A program made the translations under genes and the position numbers. From positions 62,001 to 126,000 of the forward strand of contig DASRJW010000131.1 in NCBI GenBank assembly GCA_035649275.1: 64,000 bases of DNA. Reading direction: 5' to 3'. The notes under the pieces were generated by a model that worked only from the letters and a program-made list of their open reading frames with translations, made no database searches and was not told where the DNA came from. Positions 54,238-64,000 of the stretch are shown here, piece by piece (the first letter of the stretch is position 1; each line of letters opens with the position of its first letter). The DNA is from Candidatus Krumholzibacteriia bacterium. GTDB taxonomy: Bacteria > Krumholzibacteriota > Krumholzibacteriia > G020349025.

Positions 54238-54375
54238 CTACCGGCGCACCAGGCGAGCGATCCCGATGGCCAGAAAAGCGAGGCCCAGGGCCGTGAAGGC
54301 GCGCTGGCCGGAGAGGGAGATGGCGAGAAAAGCAACGCCGATGACGACGAAAGCCATGCCCGAACGACGTTTCAG
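54238..54375 (-). CDS. Very small membrane protein, two similar hydrophobic segments
   Basis: 45 residues if it starts at CTG 54375, which has AGGGGAGG 6 bases before it. The protein would begin L/M-KRRSGMAFVVIGVAFLAI, then SGQRAFTALGLAFLAIGIARLVRR. The two halves, (G)VAFLAI and GLAFLAIGI, look like a duplicated helix. An ATG at 54357 would give 39 residues, and a 60-codon frame is open from 54420. Probably real, given ribosome site and composition, but short. Confidence 0.5.
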   Translation of the reverse strand: MKRRSGMAFVVIGVAFLAISLSGQRAFTALGLAFLAIGIARLVRR

Positions 54376-54501
54376 TCGATTCCTCCCCTGCCGGCGCGGC
54401 TGCCTCGCGGCCAAGCCCATGGGGCCTCAAAACGCAAACACGCGGGCACGAAGGCGTGGTCGAGGGACGCGTCGATGGTCGTGGTGCTCGTGGGGCGCGC
54501 T

Positions 54502-56310
54502 CTACACCCGCGGGCCGCGGCGGTCCTGGATTTTCGCCGCCTTCTGCAGGTTCTCCACCCAGCTCTGCAGGAGCATGCTGACCTGCCGGTCGAACAGGGT
54601 GCGAAAGTGCATCTCCCGCGCCCCCTGGTACTTGGCCTCGTCGAACGGATCCCGCCGCAGGAGCTGGACGATGAAAGCTCCCGTCGTCGTTTCCACCACG
54701 CCGCTCGTTTTCCCCGGCTCGAGGGCAGTGGCGACGGCGGTGAACTCGTTGGCCCCGCCCACGTCGGGAACGCTCTCGTAGAAAGTGAAGGGTTCCGGTG
54801 TCTTCACTTCGAGGCCGTGGTTGCGAGCCGCCTCGTCCAGCGTCCGTCCTGCGGCCATCTCCTGGGTCACCGCCGTCAGGATGGCGCGGACGGCGTCCTT
54901 GCGCTTCTGCTCCAGGAAACCGCTCTGCACCCGCGGGCGCACGGTCTCGAAGTCCTCGAGCCCCGGCGGATCCTTCCCCAGCACCCGGAGAACCAGAATC
55001 GCCTCGTCGTTGCCGAAGGGGCCGCCCACGTCGTTGGGTGAGGCCGCGAACGCCCAGTCGTGCAGGCGCTGCGAGAAGCCGAAGCCGGAGATGAAGGTGC
55101 TCGCCGTGATGGGCTCCAGCTTCTCCGGCGTGAGGCCGTACTTCTGCGCCGTGCCGGCGAAATCCTTCCGGGCCGCGTCGGCGAGCTGGAAGGCGAAGGT
55201 CCGCAGGCTGTCCTCGGTGGTAGCGCTCGCTTTGAGTTGCAAGAAGAGCTGACGCAAGTAGAGCTCGTGCTGTCCGTCCGCGGCGGTGCGGGAGCTGTCC
55301 ACTTGCACGATGTAGAGGCCACGTTCCGCCAGCAGCGGTGCCGTGCGCCCGCCGACGGGCAACTCCCACACCGCCTCGTCCACCACCGCCGGGAGGAAGC
55401 CGCGTCGCACCCAGCCCATGGAACCACCCTGGCTGGCGCTCGGGTCCTCCGAGTAGATCCCGGCGAGGGCGGCGAAATCCGTGGTCACGCCGCGGTGGAG
55501 TTCGTCGAGGATCTTGGCGGCGTCGCGCCGCAGTTCGTCCTGATCCTCGGCGCTCGCCTTCTTCGCCACCCGGAGCGCCTCGACGCGGACCTGCTCCCCC
55601 TGCGAGAAGAGCTCGGGGTGTTCCTGGTGGAAGCGCCGCAGCTCCTCGTCGCTGGGCGTGGCGGTGTCCTGCGGGATGTCGCTCCAGCGCTTGCCGATGT
55701 AGCGCACCGTGGAACGCAGGGTGCGGCGCACGAACTCCTCGCGCACTTCGACTTCGCTCACCGTGACGCCGGCGGCGACCATCTGCTGGAGCTTGAGCGT
55801 CGGCAGCAGATCGCGCACGTACGCCTCGGCGGCGCGCCAGTCGGTGTTCGGATCGTCCAGGGCGTGGCGGAAGGCTTGGGCGTCGAAGTTGCCCTGTTCA
55901 TCGGTGAAGCTCTGGCGCACGAAGGGGGGCGGGTTGTTCTCCAGGTAGGCAACGATCTCGTTGTCGTCCGCGCGCAGGCCCAGCCGCTGCGCCTCCTGGC
56001 GCACCAGGACCTCGGTCACCAGGCCCTGGTAGGCCTGGCTCTCCAAGCGCTCGTAGTCGGCACTGCTGAGATCGTCGCGGCTCGAACGGGCGCGCTCGCC
56101 CTCCGCGAGCTGGGTCACGCGGTTGTTGTAGGTCTCGTAGGGGACCTTGACGCCGTTCACCACCGCCGCCAGGTTGCCCTGCGTCTGGCCGCCCCCGCCG
56201 CTGCCGACATTGAGGCCTTGCCCGAGGAAGAGGAAGCCGATGACGAAGACGCCGGCCATCACCCACATGACCGTCTTCATCGTGCGCTGCGAGCGCAGTT
56301 GCTTGAGCAT
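54502..56310 (-). CDS. PpiD/SurA-like membrane-anchored peptidyl-prolyl isomerase
   Basis: 602 residues. One N-terminal membrane helix (TVMWVMAGVFVIGFLFLG) after a basic start, then a SurA_N-type chaperone domain (VVNGVKVPYETYNNRVTQLA). A parvulin-like rotamase region (about residues 250-360, DFAALAGIYSEDPSASQGG through LYIVQVD) and a second helical/rotamase-like part follow. This is the PpiD layout: periplasmic folding helper at the Sec exit. AGGAG 8 bases before the ATG. It is divergent from the M23 gene. Confidence 0.88.
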   Translation of the reverse strand: MLKQLRSQRTMKTVMWVMAGVFVIGFLFLGQGLNVGSGGGGQTQGNLAAVVNGVKVPYETYNNRVTQLAEGERARSSRDDLSSADYERLESQAYQGLVTEVLVRQEAQRLGLRADDNEIVAYLENNPPPFVRQSFTDEQGNFDAQAFRHALDDPNTDWRAAEAYVRDLLPTLKLQQMVAAGVTVSEVEVREEFVRRTLRSTVRYIGKRWSDIPQDTATPSDEELRRFHQEHPELFSQGEQVRVEALRVAKKASAEDQDELRRDAAKILDELHRGVTTDFAALAGIYSEDPSASQGGSMGWVRRGFLPAVVDEAVWELPVGGRTAPLLAERGLYIVQVDSSRTAADGQHELYLRQLFLQLKASATTEDSLRTFAFQLADAARKDFAGTAQKYGLTPEKLEPITASTFISGFGFSQRLHDWAFAASPNDVGGPFGNDEAILVLRVLGKDPPGLEDFETVRPRVQSGFLEQKRKDAVRAILTAVTQEMAAGRTLDEAARNHGLEVKTPEPFTFYESVPDVGGANEFTAVATALEPGKTSGVVETTTGAFIVQLLRRDPFDEAKYQGAREMHFRTLFDRQVSMLLQSWVENLQKAAKIQDRRGPRV

Positions 56311-56426
56311 GGTGCGCACTCCTGGGTCGTGGGCGCCGCCGCGCGGACGGAGCGACGGTGCGGCGAGGCTCGGCACGGGCTGCACGCGGTCTCGCCGCGC
56401 GAGGGCCGGCGTCACTCGAACGGCCG

Positions 56427-56455
56427 AAATTAGCACAGGGGGGAGCCTGGGGCAA
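56427..56455 (-). promoter_or_regulatory. Promoter of the PpiD-like gene
   Basis: Minus strand: TTGCCC (56455-56450), a 17-base spacer, TAATTT (56432-56427), about 115 bases before the ATG. Confidence 0.55.
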
Positions 56456-56482
56456 GCGGAGGAGCGGCGGCAGCGGCGGCGC

Positions 56483-56512
56483 TTGACGCTCGCGCGCAGT
56501 GGATGGTATTCC
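56483..56512 (+). promoter_or_regulatory. Promoter of the M23 peptidase gene
   Basis: TTGACG (56483-56488), an 18-base spacer, TATTCC (56507-56512), about 80 bases before the ATG. Confidence 0.55.
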
Positions 56513-56593
56513 CCGCACGGCGCGCGCCGTCTGGCGCGCTCTACCTTTTCGTGTCTTCCAGGGACGAGCGCTCACTGGGGTCGAGGTGCGGGG

Positions 56594-58846
56594 ATGGGTG
56601 CTCTCGCAGCATTCGTGGGTGTGGGGTTGCTCGCCGCGCTGGCAGCGCCGGCGGACTACGACTGGCCTCTCGACGCCCCGCGGACGTTGACCAGCAGCTT
56701 CGGCGAGCCACGGCGCACCCACATCCACGCCGGCATCGATCTCGGCACCGGGGGCAGGACCGGCATCGCCTGCCGCGCCGTCGGCGACGGCTGGGTGGCG
56801 CGCCTGCGCATGTCCCCCTTCGGTTTCGGCAAGGCTCTCTACGTGCAGCTCGACGACGGCCCGCTGGTGGTGTACGCGCACCTGGATGGTTTCGCCGCCC
56901 CTATGGCCGAACGGGCCTGGCGCGAACAGGTGCAGCGCGGCCGCTACACCTTCGATGTGCAGCTTCCGGCGCAAGAGATCCGGGTGCAGCGCGGCCAGAT
57001 CGTGGCCTGGAGCGGCGACACCGGCGTCGGCTACCCGCACCTGCACTTCGAGGTGCGCGATGGCGACGTGGCCACCAACCCGCAGAACCGCGGCTTCGCT
57101 GTCGACGACGCCGTGCTGCCCACCCTGCAAGCGGTGGAGATCCTGCCTCTCGATGCCCAGGCACACGTGGAAGGCGGGAGCGAACCCGTGGTTCTGGAGG
57201 CGCCGCCGGTCCGGCCGCTGCGCGCCGCCGGGCGCTTGGGCTTCGCTGTGCGCGCCTTCGATCGCGCCGCGCCGGGGCACCAGCAAGTGCCTTATCGCTA
57301 CGAGGTGCGCGTCGACGGGCGGCCGCTGTTTCGTGCCGTGCACGAGCGCTTCGATTACGCCGACAACCATCAGATCGTTCTGGATTACGACCAGGAGGAG
57401 CTGTGGCGGCACGACCGCCGCTACTTCCTCCTCTTCGCCCGTGCTTCGAGCCGGCTGCCCGGGCGCGAGGCCGCCGCCGCGGCCGGGCGAGGGCAGGTGA
57501 TCGCCGGGATCCCCGAGGCCGCCGGTCTCGACGATCCCTCGCTGCTGGCGCCGGGAGCTCACGAGGTGGAGGTGGAGGTGGCGGACGTCGCCGGGCAGTC
57601 GCGCCAGATGCGCTTTTCCTTTCTCGCCAGCAGCGTGCCGCAGCTCGAGCCGCTGCAGGTGCAGGTGGTCGGGGACTCGGTGCAGCTCGGAGTGACGGCG
57701 AGCGACGCCGACGGCGACAGTCTCGAGCTCCGCCTGCAGCAGTCGCGCGACCCCCAAAGCGGTTGGACCACGCTGCCATGGCGCGCCGGAGAAAGGCGCC
57801 ACACCTGGCGCGCGGCGATCGCCTGGGATGGCAAGAGTCCCCTCGTCTTTCGGGCCCGGGTCACCGATCCTTCCGGGCTGCAGGCTCTCGCCACCGGCGC
57901 GCCGGCGCGCCCGGAGCGACAAGGCAAGTTCGCCCTGCGGGTCACGAACCAGTGGCGCTACGGCCTCCTCGAGATCGGCATCGAGCCCGAAGCGATCTTG
58001 AGCGCGCCGCCGCGCCTGGCGCTCCTGGCGAACAACGGCAAGCGCCGCGAGGTGGGACCGCTGCGGCAGACGGGCGACAAGCGCTATGCCTGGTCCGCCG
58101 CGGTGGAGGATCTGGAGGATTTCGACGGCCTCGCGGTGGAAGCCACCGCGAGCGACGGCCGCCGTGCGATACTGCAGGAGGAATTGCAGGCGCGCATCCT
58201 GCGCCGCGGTCGGGCCCGCCGTATCGACCTGCATCCGTCGCTACGCTTCGAGTTCGAGCGGCAGACGCTGCTGGAAACGATCGCGCTGCGGCTACGCGAC
58301 ACCGATCCCGCTGCCTTGGGGCTGGGGCCGGAGCTGCGCCCGGCGGGACCTTGCGTGGTGGCAGAACCGCGCACCGCGGCGCTGGATGCGCCGGTCCGCG
58401 TCCATGTCGTCCCGGCGGCGACGCCGGCAGCCGCAGGTGCCCAAGGCGGCATCGGGCTTTTCGTCTGGGAGCGCGGGCAGCTCACTTTCCTGGCGGCGCC
58501 GAACGAGGCTGGGGAGCTGGTAGGGGAGAGCAGTGCTCTCGGCATCTTCGCCGTGCTGCGCGACTCGACGCCTCCGGTGCTGCGGGATTTCCGCTGCCTG
58601 CCACGGCGGGGCGCGCCGCCGCAGTTGCAGTGCTTCGTCGCCGACGCCGGCAGCGACCTCGGTGATGGCGACCTGCAAGCGCACATCGATGGCGTGGTGG
58701 CGATCCCGGAGTGGGACCCAGAGAGCGGCCGCGTGCGCCTCCACCCGACGCGACCGCTCGCTGCCGGTGCCCATCGGCTGGTGATGCGCGCCGAGGATCG
58801 CGTCGGCAATCAGAGCGAGCGCAGCTGGGAGTTCACCCTCCCTTGA
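56594..58846 (+). CDS. M23-family peptidase with long beta-rich C-terminal region
   Basis: 750 residues. Signal-like segment (LAAFVGVGLLAALAAPA), then an M23 (LytM) domain: HIHAGIDLGTGG (His, Asp) and PHLHFEVRDG (HxH), a set fit for a zinc peptidoglycan hydrolase. About 560 further residues are beta-rich, probably several Ig-like domains (DSVQLGVTASDADGDSLELR; SAPPRLALLANNGKRREVG). M23 proteins are usually shorter; the long tail may bind the cell surface. ATG is 7 bases after GAGG. Confidence 0.88.
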   Translation: MGALAAFVGVGLLAALAAPADYDWPLDAPRTLTSSFGEPRRTHIHAGIDLGTGGRTGIACRAVGDGWVARLRMSPFGFGKALYVQLDDGPLVVYAHLDGFAAPMAERAWREQVQRGRYTFDVQLPAQEIRVQRGQIVAWSGDTGVGYPHLHFEVRDGDVATNPQNRGFAVDDAVLPTLQAVEILPLDAQAHVEGGSEPVVLEAPPVRPLRAAGRLGFAVRAFDRAAPGHQQVPYRYEVRVDGRPLFRAVHERFDYADNHQIVLDYDQEELWRHDRRYFLLFARASSRLPGREAAAAAGRGQVIAGIPEAAGLDDPSLLAPGAHEVEVEVADVAGQSRQMRFSFLASSVPQLEPLQVQVVGDSVQLGVTASDADGDSLELRLQQSRDPQSGWTTLPWRAGERRHTWRAAIAWDGKSPLVFRARVTDPSGLQALATGAPARPERQGKFALRVTNQWRYGLLEIGIEPEAILSAPPRLALLANNGKRREVGPLRQTGDKRYAWSAAVEDLEDFDGLAVEATASDGRRAILQEELQARILRRGRARRIDLHPSLRFEFERQTLLETIALRLRDTDPAALGLGPELRPAGPCVVAEPRTAALDAPVRVHVVPAATPAAAGAQGGIGLFVWERGQLTFLAAPNEAGELVGESSALGIFAVLRDSTPPVLRDFRCLPRRGAPPQLQCFVADAGSDLGDGDLQAHIDGVVAIPEWDPESGRVRLHPTRPLAAGAHRLVMRAEDRVGNQSERSWEFTLP

Positions 58847-58908
58847 GGGGAGCGCTGCCGGAGGAGCGCGGGAGCCCCCGGGAGACAGAGAAGGCGCGAG
58901 AAAAAAAG

Positions 58909-61900
58909 ATGCCGGGCTTCGTCCACCTGCACACGCATTCGGATTTCAGTCTCCTCGATGGGGCGCAGCGCCTCCCGGCCCTGGTGCGCCGGGCGCGAGA
59001 GCTCGAGATGCCGGCGCTGGCCCTCACCGATCACGGCAATCTCTTCGGCGCCATCGAGTTCTACAAGACGGCGCGGGCCGCAGGCATCCGCCCCATCCTG
59101 GGCTGTGAGGCTTACGTCGCCTACGGCTCGCGGCGGGAGAAGCCGCGCCAGTGGGCCGACTACTACCATCTGGTGCTCCTGGCGCGGAACGACAAGGGTT
59201 ACCGCAATCTCCTCAAGCTCACCTCCGAGGGTTTCCTCACCGGTTTCCATTTCCGGCCGCGCATCGACCGAGAGTTGCTCGCGGCGCACGGCGATGGACT
59301 CCTCGCGCTCTCCGGTTGTCTCAAGGGCGAGGTGCCCCAGCTCCTCTTGGCCGACCGCTTCGACGCCGCGGTTCGCTGCGTCCAAGAACATCAGGAGATC
59401 TTCGGCCGCGAACATTATTACCTGGAGCTGCAGCAGCACGGCATCCCGGCGGAGGCGAAAGTAGGAGCCCGGCTGCCGGAGCTGGCCGCGGCCACGGGCG
59501 CGCCGATCCTGATCACCAACGACAGCCACTATCTGCAACGGGGGCACGCCGAGGCGCACGACGTGCTGCTCTGCATCCAGACCGGGAAGGATCGGGAAGA
59601 TCCGCAACGCTTCCGCTTCCAGAGTCAGGAGCTCTATTTCAAGAGTGCCAACGAGATGCTGCAGCTGGTGCCGGAGCACCCGGAGTACCTGGAGAACACT
59701 CTCGCGGCGGCGGACGCCTGCCATCTGGAGCTGGAGCTCGGCCGCTTCCTCCTGCCCCATTTCCCCATTCCCCCGGGGTTCGCGAGCCCGGAAGCCTACC
59801 TGGAAGCGGAGTCGCGGCGGGGTTTCCAGGGGCGCTACCCAGAGGGAGGCGACGCACTCGAGGCGCGCCTGCGCTACGAGCTCGACGTCATCGCCCGCAT
59901 GGGCTTCGCCGGTTACTTCCTCATCGTGGCCGATTTCATCCGCGCCGCCCGCGAGCGCGGTATCGCCGTCGGCCCGGGACGCGGCTCCGCCGCCGGCAGC
60001 CTGGTGTGCTACTGCCTCGGCATCACCGACGTGGATCCGATCCAGCACGGCCTGCTTTTCGAGCGCTTCCTCAATCCCGAGCGCATCTCCATGCCGGACA
60101 TCGACATCGATTTCGACGAGCGCCGCGGCGAGGTGATCGAGTACGTCAAGCAGAAGTACGGCCGCGACAACGTCTGCCAGATCATCACCTTCGGTACCAT
60201 GGCGGCGCGGGCCGTGGTACGCGATGTGGGCCGCGTGCTGCGCCTCTCCTACGCCGAGACCGACCGCCTGGCCAAGATGATCCCCACCCTGCCGGGGATG
60301 ACCCTCGGCAAGGCGCTGGACACGGTCACCGAGTTTGGGGAGATGCGGAACCCCGTGCACCCGCAGCACGAGCTGCTGCAGATCGCCGAGATCCTCGAAG
60401 GTCTGGTGCGCCACGCCTCCATCCATGCCGCCGGCATCGTCATCACGCCGACGGAGCTGGTGCACCACGTGCCGCTCTACCGCTCGCAGAAGGACGAGGT
60501 CACCACCCAATACGGCATGACCGCCCTGGAAGACGTGGGGCTGCTGAAGATCGACTTCCTGGGGCTCCGCACTCTCACGGTGCTGGAGATGGCGGTGCAG
60601 CGGGTGCGCGAGACCCACGGCATCGACATCGACTGGCGGCGCATTCCCCTGGACGATCCGGGCACCTATGCGCTGCTGCGCCAGGCGGACACCGTCGGCG
60701 TCTTCCAGCTGGAATCGGCGGGCATGCGGGACCTGCTGCGCAAGATCGCTCCGGACCGCTTCGAGGACATCGCCGCCATCAACGCGCTCTTCCGCCCGGG
60801 GCCGCTGAAGAGCGGCATGGTGCAGGACTTCATCGAGCGCAAGCACGGCCGGCGGCCGCTCGAGTCGTTGCATCCCAAGCTGGTGGAGATCCTGCGGGAG
60901 ACGTACGGGGTCATCCTCTACCAGGAGCAAGTGATGCGCATCGCCAGCGAGCTCGCTGGCTTCAGCCTGGGCGAGGCGGACCTGCTGCGCAAGGCGATGG
61001 GGAAGAAGAAGCGCGACGTCATGGAGGCGCAGCGCTCCCGCTTCGTGCAAGGAGCGGTGCGCGGCGAAGTCGACCGCGTGTTGGCCGAGAGCATCTGGGA
61101 GCAGATCGAGCATTTCGCCGGCTACGGCTTCAACAAGTCGCACTCCGTGGCCTACGCCGTGATCTCGGTGCAGACGGCGTACATGAAAGCGCACTACCCG
61201 GCGGAATACCTGGCGGCGTCGCTGAGCTCGGAGATGAGCGACACCGCCCGCATCGTCGTGCTCATCGAGGACTGCCGGCGGCGCGGCGTCCCCCTGCTGC
61301 CGCCGGACGTGAACACTTGCTACGTCGATTTCCGCGTCCGCGACGGCGCCATCCTGCCGGGCCTCGGGGCAGTGAAGAACGTCGGTTCCGGCGCCATCGA
61401 GGCCATCGTGCAGGCCCGCGACGAGGGCGGACCTTTCCGCTCCCTCTTCGACTTCTGCGCCCGCGTCGAGGCGCGCTCCTGGAACCGGCGCATGCTGGAG
61501 AGCTTGGTGGCCGCCGGCGCCATGGATTCACTGCCGGGCAATCGGGCCCAGAAGCTGGCGGGCCTCGACTTGGCGGTGGAGCGCGGGCAACGCCTGCAAG
61601 GGGATCGCGCCCGCGGCCAGGCCTCGCTCTTCGGCGAGGATGCGGGCAGCAACGCCGCCGACATGGAGCCGCCGCTGCCGCCGTCTCCCGACTGGGACGA
61701 GGGCACCCGCCTCGCCCAGGAGAAGCAGGTGCTGGGTTTCTATCTGAGCGGCCACCCGCTGCAGGGACAGAAGCACCTGCTCCGCTCGCTGGCGCCGTGC
61801 ACGACGCTGGAGCTCCAGGAGGCGGAGGAGAATGCCTTCACCGCCCTCGCGGGCACCGTGGTGTCGAGCCGCGTCATCGCCGACAAGAAGGGCAAGCCCA

Positions 61901-62442
61901 TGGCCTTCGTGAAGCTGGAAGACTTCGTCGGCACCGCGGAGCTCCTGGTCTTCTCCAGCGTCTACGAGCGCTACGGGACGCGACTTGCCAACGACGCCGT
62001 GGTCGTCGTCTGCGGGCGGGTGAACGTCCGCGAGGAGCAGGAGACCAAGCTTCTCTGCGAGCACGTCTTCGGTCTGGAAGAGGCGATCCAGCGTCTGGGT
62101 CGGGGTGTCGATCTCGCCGTCGACCTGACGCGGCTCGATCGGCAGGCGTTGGATCGCCTGCGCGAGCTGCTCGGAGCCCATCCCGGCGAGTGCGAGGTGC
62201 GCCTGCGGCTGCACGGCGGCGAGCAAGACCTGGCGCTGCGGGCGCGCAACGTGAAGGTGGCGCCCTCGCGGCCCCTCCTCGACGCCCTCGGCCAGCTGCT
62301 CGGAGCGGAGAACGTGCGCCTGCGCTGCGACCTCAGCGCGGTACAGGGTCTGGTAAACGGTGGCGTCCCGGGCCGTGGACCTGCGCGCGGGCCAAGACCC
62401 AACGCGGGTGCAGCCGCCGTTGACAGTCGCCCCCCCTGGTGA
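58909..62442 (+). CDS. dnaE: DNA polymerase III subunit alpha
   Basis: Replicative polymerase, 1177 residues. PHP domain with HLHTHSDFSLLDG (7-17) and LTDHGNLFG. Polymerase core with VGPGRGSAAGSLV and the catalytic MPDIDIDFDERRGEV near residue 396, FNKSHSVAYA near 741. The OB-fold part follows near residue 980 (ALAGTVVSSRVIADKKGKPM). DnaE-type, not PolC. A less likely longer start exists in frame upstream (58711). It starts 62 bases after the M23 gene. Confidence 0.97.
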   Translation: MPGFVHLHTHSDFSLLDGAQRLPALVRRARELEMPALALTDHGNLFGAIEFYKTARAAGIRPILGCEAYVAYGSRREKPRQWADYYHLVLLARNDKGYRNLLKLTSEGFLTGFHFRPRIDRELLAAHGDGLLALSGCLKGEVPQLLLADRFDAAVRCVQEHQEIFGREHYYLELQQHGIPAEAKVGARLPELAAATGAPILITNDSHYLQRGHAEAHDVLLCIQTGKDREDPQRFRFQSQELYFKSANEMLQLVPEHPEYLENTLAAADACHLELELGRFLLPHFPIPPGFASPEAYLEAESRRGFQGRYPEGGDALEARLRYELDVIARMGFAGYFLIVADFIRAARERGIAVGPGRGSAAGSLVCYCLGITDVDPIQHGLLFERFLNPERISMPDIDIDFDERRGEVIEYVKQKYGRDNVCQIITFGTMAARAVVRDVGRVLRLSYAETDRLAKMIPTLPGMTLGKALDTVTEFGEMRNPVHPQHELLQIAEILEGLVRHASIHAAGIVITPTELVHHVPLYRSQKDEVTTQYGMTALEDVGLLKIDFLGLRTLTVLEMAVQRVRETHGIDIDWRRIPLDDPGTYALLRQADTVGVFQLESAGMRDLLRKIAPDRFEDIAAINALFRPGPLKSGMVQDFIERKHGRRPLESLHPKLVEILRETYGVILYQEQVMRIASELAGFSLGEADLLRKAMGKKKRDVMEAQRSRFVQGAVRGEVDRVLAESIWEQIEHFAGYGFNKSHSVAYAVISVQTAYMKAHYPAEYLAASLSSEMSDTARIVVLIEDCRRRGVPLLPPDVNTCYVDFRVRDGAILPGLGAVKNVGSGAIEAIVQARDEGGPFRSLFDFCARVEARSWNRRMLESLVAAGAMDSLPGNRAQKLAGLDLAVERGQRLQGDRARGQASLFGEDAGSNAADMEPPLPPSPDWDEGTRLAQEKQVLGFYLSGHPLQGQKHLLRSLAPCTTLELQEAEENAFTALAGTVVSSRVIADKKGKPMAFVKLEDFVGTAELLVFSSVYERYGTRLANDAVVVVCGRVNVREEQETKLLCEHVFGLEEAIQRLGRGVDLAVDLTRLDRQALDRLRELLGAHPGECEVRLRLHGGEQDLALRARNVKVAPSRPLLDALGQLLGAENVRLRCDLSAVQGLVNGGVPGRGPARGPRPNAGAAAVDSRPPW

Positions 62443-62491
62443 TAGCGCTTGCACGGTAAGCGGCTGCGGTGCCGGTGCAGGGGAGGGGTGG

Positions 62492-63229
62492 ATGGGCGGC
62501 AAGCGTTTCCCGGCGCTCGCCTGGGCGTTTCTCGCCAGCCTTGGCAGCCTCGCGCCTGCACTGCAAGCCGACACCCGCGCCATCGACACCCCGACGGCGG
62601 AAGCCTTGGGCCACGCGTACGCCCGCTGGGAGATCGGCGCCGGCCCGTCGGGAAGCGTCCTCTCCTACTTCACCGTCGGCATCTTCGAGCGCCTGCACTT
62701 CGGTCTTTCCTACGGGATGCAGGAAGTGCTGGGCGAAGGTCCCATCGACGCCAATCCGATTCCCGGCATCCAGGCGCAGCTCCTCCTCCTCGACACGCAA
62801 GGCGTGCCCTCCCTGGCGTTCGGCTTCGATTCCCAGGGGCATGGCTCGTGGTTGGAGGAAGCGGACCGCTACGAGTACAAGTCCCTCGGCCTGTACGGCG
62901 TCGGCAGCCTGCACTTGGCGGCGCAGGAGTGGCCCCTCCTCACCGCCCTTTCCGGCGGCCTCAACTACTCGTTCGAGGGCTCCCGCTCCATCGATTTCTT
63001 CGCCAACGTGGTGGAGAGCATCGGCAGCCACTTCGGCCTCCTCGGGGAATACGACTTCGGCCTCGACGACCCGGACGACGCCAACCGTGGCTTCCTGCAC
63101 GCCGGGGTGCAATGGAGCTTCAACGGGGGCAGCCACGTGCGCTTCCTCCTCCGGGATCTCCTGGGCAACGCCGACGAGGACGGCAAGGTGGGCCGGGAGC
63201 TCAACTTCTTCTACCTTTTCCATCTCTGA
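62492..63229 (+). CDS. Putative outer-membrane beta-barrel protein
   Basis: 245 residues. Signal peptide [19 protein letters not shown], then alternating strands ([55 protein letters not shown]) ending in an aromatic [10 protein letters not shown]. The aromatic C-terminus fits BAM-assembled barrels. GGGAGGGG precedes the ATG. No known family was recognised. Confidence 0.72.
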   Translation: MGGKRFPALAWAFLASLGSLAPALQADTRAIDTPTAEALGHAYARWEIGAGPSGSVLSYFTVGIFERLHFGLSYGMQEVLGEGPIDANPIPGIQAQLLLLDTQGVPSLAFGFDSQGHGSWLEEADRYEYKSLGLYGVGSLHLAAQEWPLLTALSGGLNYSFEGSRSIDFFANVVESIGSHFGLLGEYDFGLDDPDDANRGFLHAGVQWSFNGGSHVRFLLRDLLGNADEDGKVGRELNFFYLFHL

Positions 63230-63293
63230 GCCGGGCATTACACTGACCGGCGGTGCACTGCCGGGTGGTCCGGCGGGCCCCGCTGGACGAGGT

Positions 63294-64000
63294 ATGCAAC
63301 GCGATATCCTGGAATTCGAACGTCCCGTCGTCGAGCTGGAGACGAAGATCCACGAGCTGCGCGAGCTGGCCAGCACCAAGGGCATGGACGTGACGCGCGA
63401 GCTCGAGTCCCTGGAGAAGCAGGCCGATCGGCTGCTGAGCGAGGTCTACTCCAACCTCAGCGCCTGGCAGCGCGTGCAGCTCGCCCGGCACCCGCGCCGG
63501 CCCTACACCCTGGATTACATCCGCCTCGTGTGCGCCGAGTTCACCGAGCTGCACGGGGACCGACAATTCGGTGACGACCGCGCCATCGTCGGCGGCATGG
63601 CGCTCCTCTGCGGCCGGCAGGTCATGGTGCTCGGCCATCAGAAGGGCCGGGACACCAAAGAGAACTTGCTGCGCAACTTCGGCATGCCCCATCCGGAGGG
63701 CTATCGCAAGGCGCTGCGCTTCATGCAGCTGGCCGGGAAGTTCTCGCGCCCCATCGTCACCTTCGTGGACACGCCGGGGGCCTATCCCGGTGTGGACGCG
63801 GAGAAGCGCGGTCAGTTCGAAGCGATCGCGCGCAACCTGCGCGAAATGGTGCGCATCCCCGTCCCCATCGTCGTGGTGATCATCGGCGAAGGCGGCAGCG
63901 GCGGGGCCTTGGCCCTGGCGGTGGGAGATCGCATCCTCATGCTGGAGAACTCGATCTACTCGGTGATCTCCCCCGAAGGCTGCGCCGCCATCCTCTGGGG
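63294..64000 (+). CDS. accA: Acetyl-CoA carboxylase carboxyltransferase alpha subunit (start only)
   Basis: Transfers the carboxyl group from biotin to acetyl-CoA in fatty-acid synthesis. The first 235 residues are present; the gene leaves the window at 64000. Features: a coiled N-terminus ([20 protein letters not shown]), [32 protein letters not shown], and [24 protein letters not shown] precedes the ATG closely. BirA in this window would biotinylate its partner AccB. Confidence 0.96.
   Translation, partial: MQRDILEFERPVVELETKIHELRELASTKGMDVTRELESLEKQADRLLSEVYSNLSAWQRVQLARHPRRPYTLDYIRLVCAEFTELHGDRQFGDDRAIVGGMALLCGRQVMVLGHQKGRDTKENLLRNFGMPHPEGYRKALRFMQLAGKFSRPIVTFVDTPGAYPGVDAEKRGQFEAIARNLREMVRIPVPIVVVIIGEGGSGGALALAVGDRILMLENSIYSVISPEGCAAILW

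Noticed and set aside
54106-55041. Plus-strand frame beginning after GAAGGAGGAAT
   Set aside because: Despite the ribosome-site-like sequence, the product is basic noise and runs antisense into the PpiD-like gene.

Overview
The window is a single gene-dense, very GC-rich bacterial segment of mostly core housekeeping genes. The mix suggests a little-cultured Gram-negative lineage of the FCB kind (Eisenbacteria- or Krumholzibacteria-like). Supporting features are an MglA-type GTPase, a DGGGP-synthase-like UbiA enzyme, many lipoproteins and beta-barrel-like outer-membrane proteins, and a recurring C-terminal TWxxxKxLYR tail. This placement is inference; no rRNA, tRNA, CRISPR array, insertion sequence or phage gene was seen.

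Layout. 1-8916 is a division and cell-wall cluster (mraY end, murD, ftsW, murG, murC, ftsQ, ftsA, ftsZ) with overlapping genes and no murB or ddl. 9014-19874 holds a TPR protein, recG, a zinc-ribbon protein, a hypothetical, an MglA-like GTPase with a long tail, a receiver protein, a TPR protein, trpA, a Wzi-like outer-membrane protein and a UbiA prenyltransferase. 19981-30626 holds valS, a RodZ-like protein, uvrB, nadC-birA-coaX, and groES-groEL behind a CIRCE operator. 30765-33228 encodes two exported proteins. 33314-38260 is an operon for folate and pantothenate synthesis (folK, deoxynucleoside kinase, panB, an unusual panC-glmU(N) fusion, HIT, LytR_C, tatA).

38162-41009 on the minus strand is the accessory highlight. 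A membrane-anchored thioredoxin-like protein, a stand-alone C39 (double-glycine type) peptidase and a Yip1-like membrane protein are followed by three small secreted peptides. All three peptides end in the same layout, Cys-x(33-37)-Cys around a hydrophobic Gly-rich hairpin. The operon is divergent from a sigma-54-type AAA+ regulator and a peptide-binding lipoprotein (41233-43847). I read this as a candidate disulfide-closed hydrophobic peptide (bacteriocin or signal) system.

44092-64000 holds an M28 peptidase, a small membrane protein, PgeF, a lipoprotein, a NifX-like protein, an M16 peptidase pair, an NHL-repeat protein, an RsbS-RsbT switch joined to a LuxR response regulator, a very small membrane protein, a PpiD-like chaperone, an M23 peptidase, dnaE, a putative outer-membrane protein and the start of accA.

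Several stand-alone genes (recG, ubiA, uvrB, the exported protein at 30765, the M28 peptidase) have a -10 box ending only 5-8 bases before the start codon, which suggests leaderless mRNAs.
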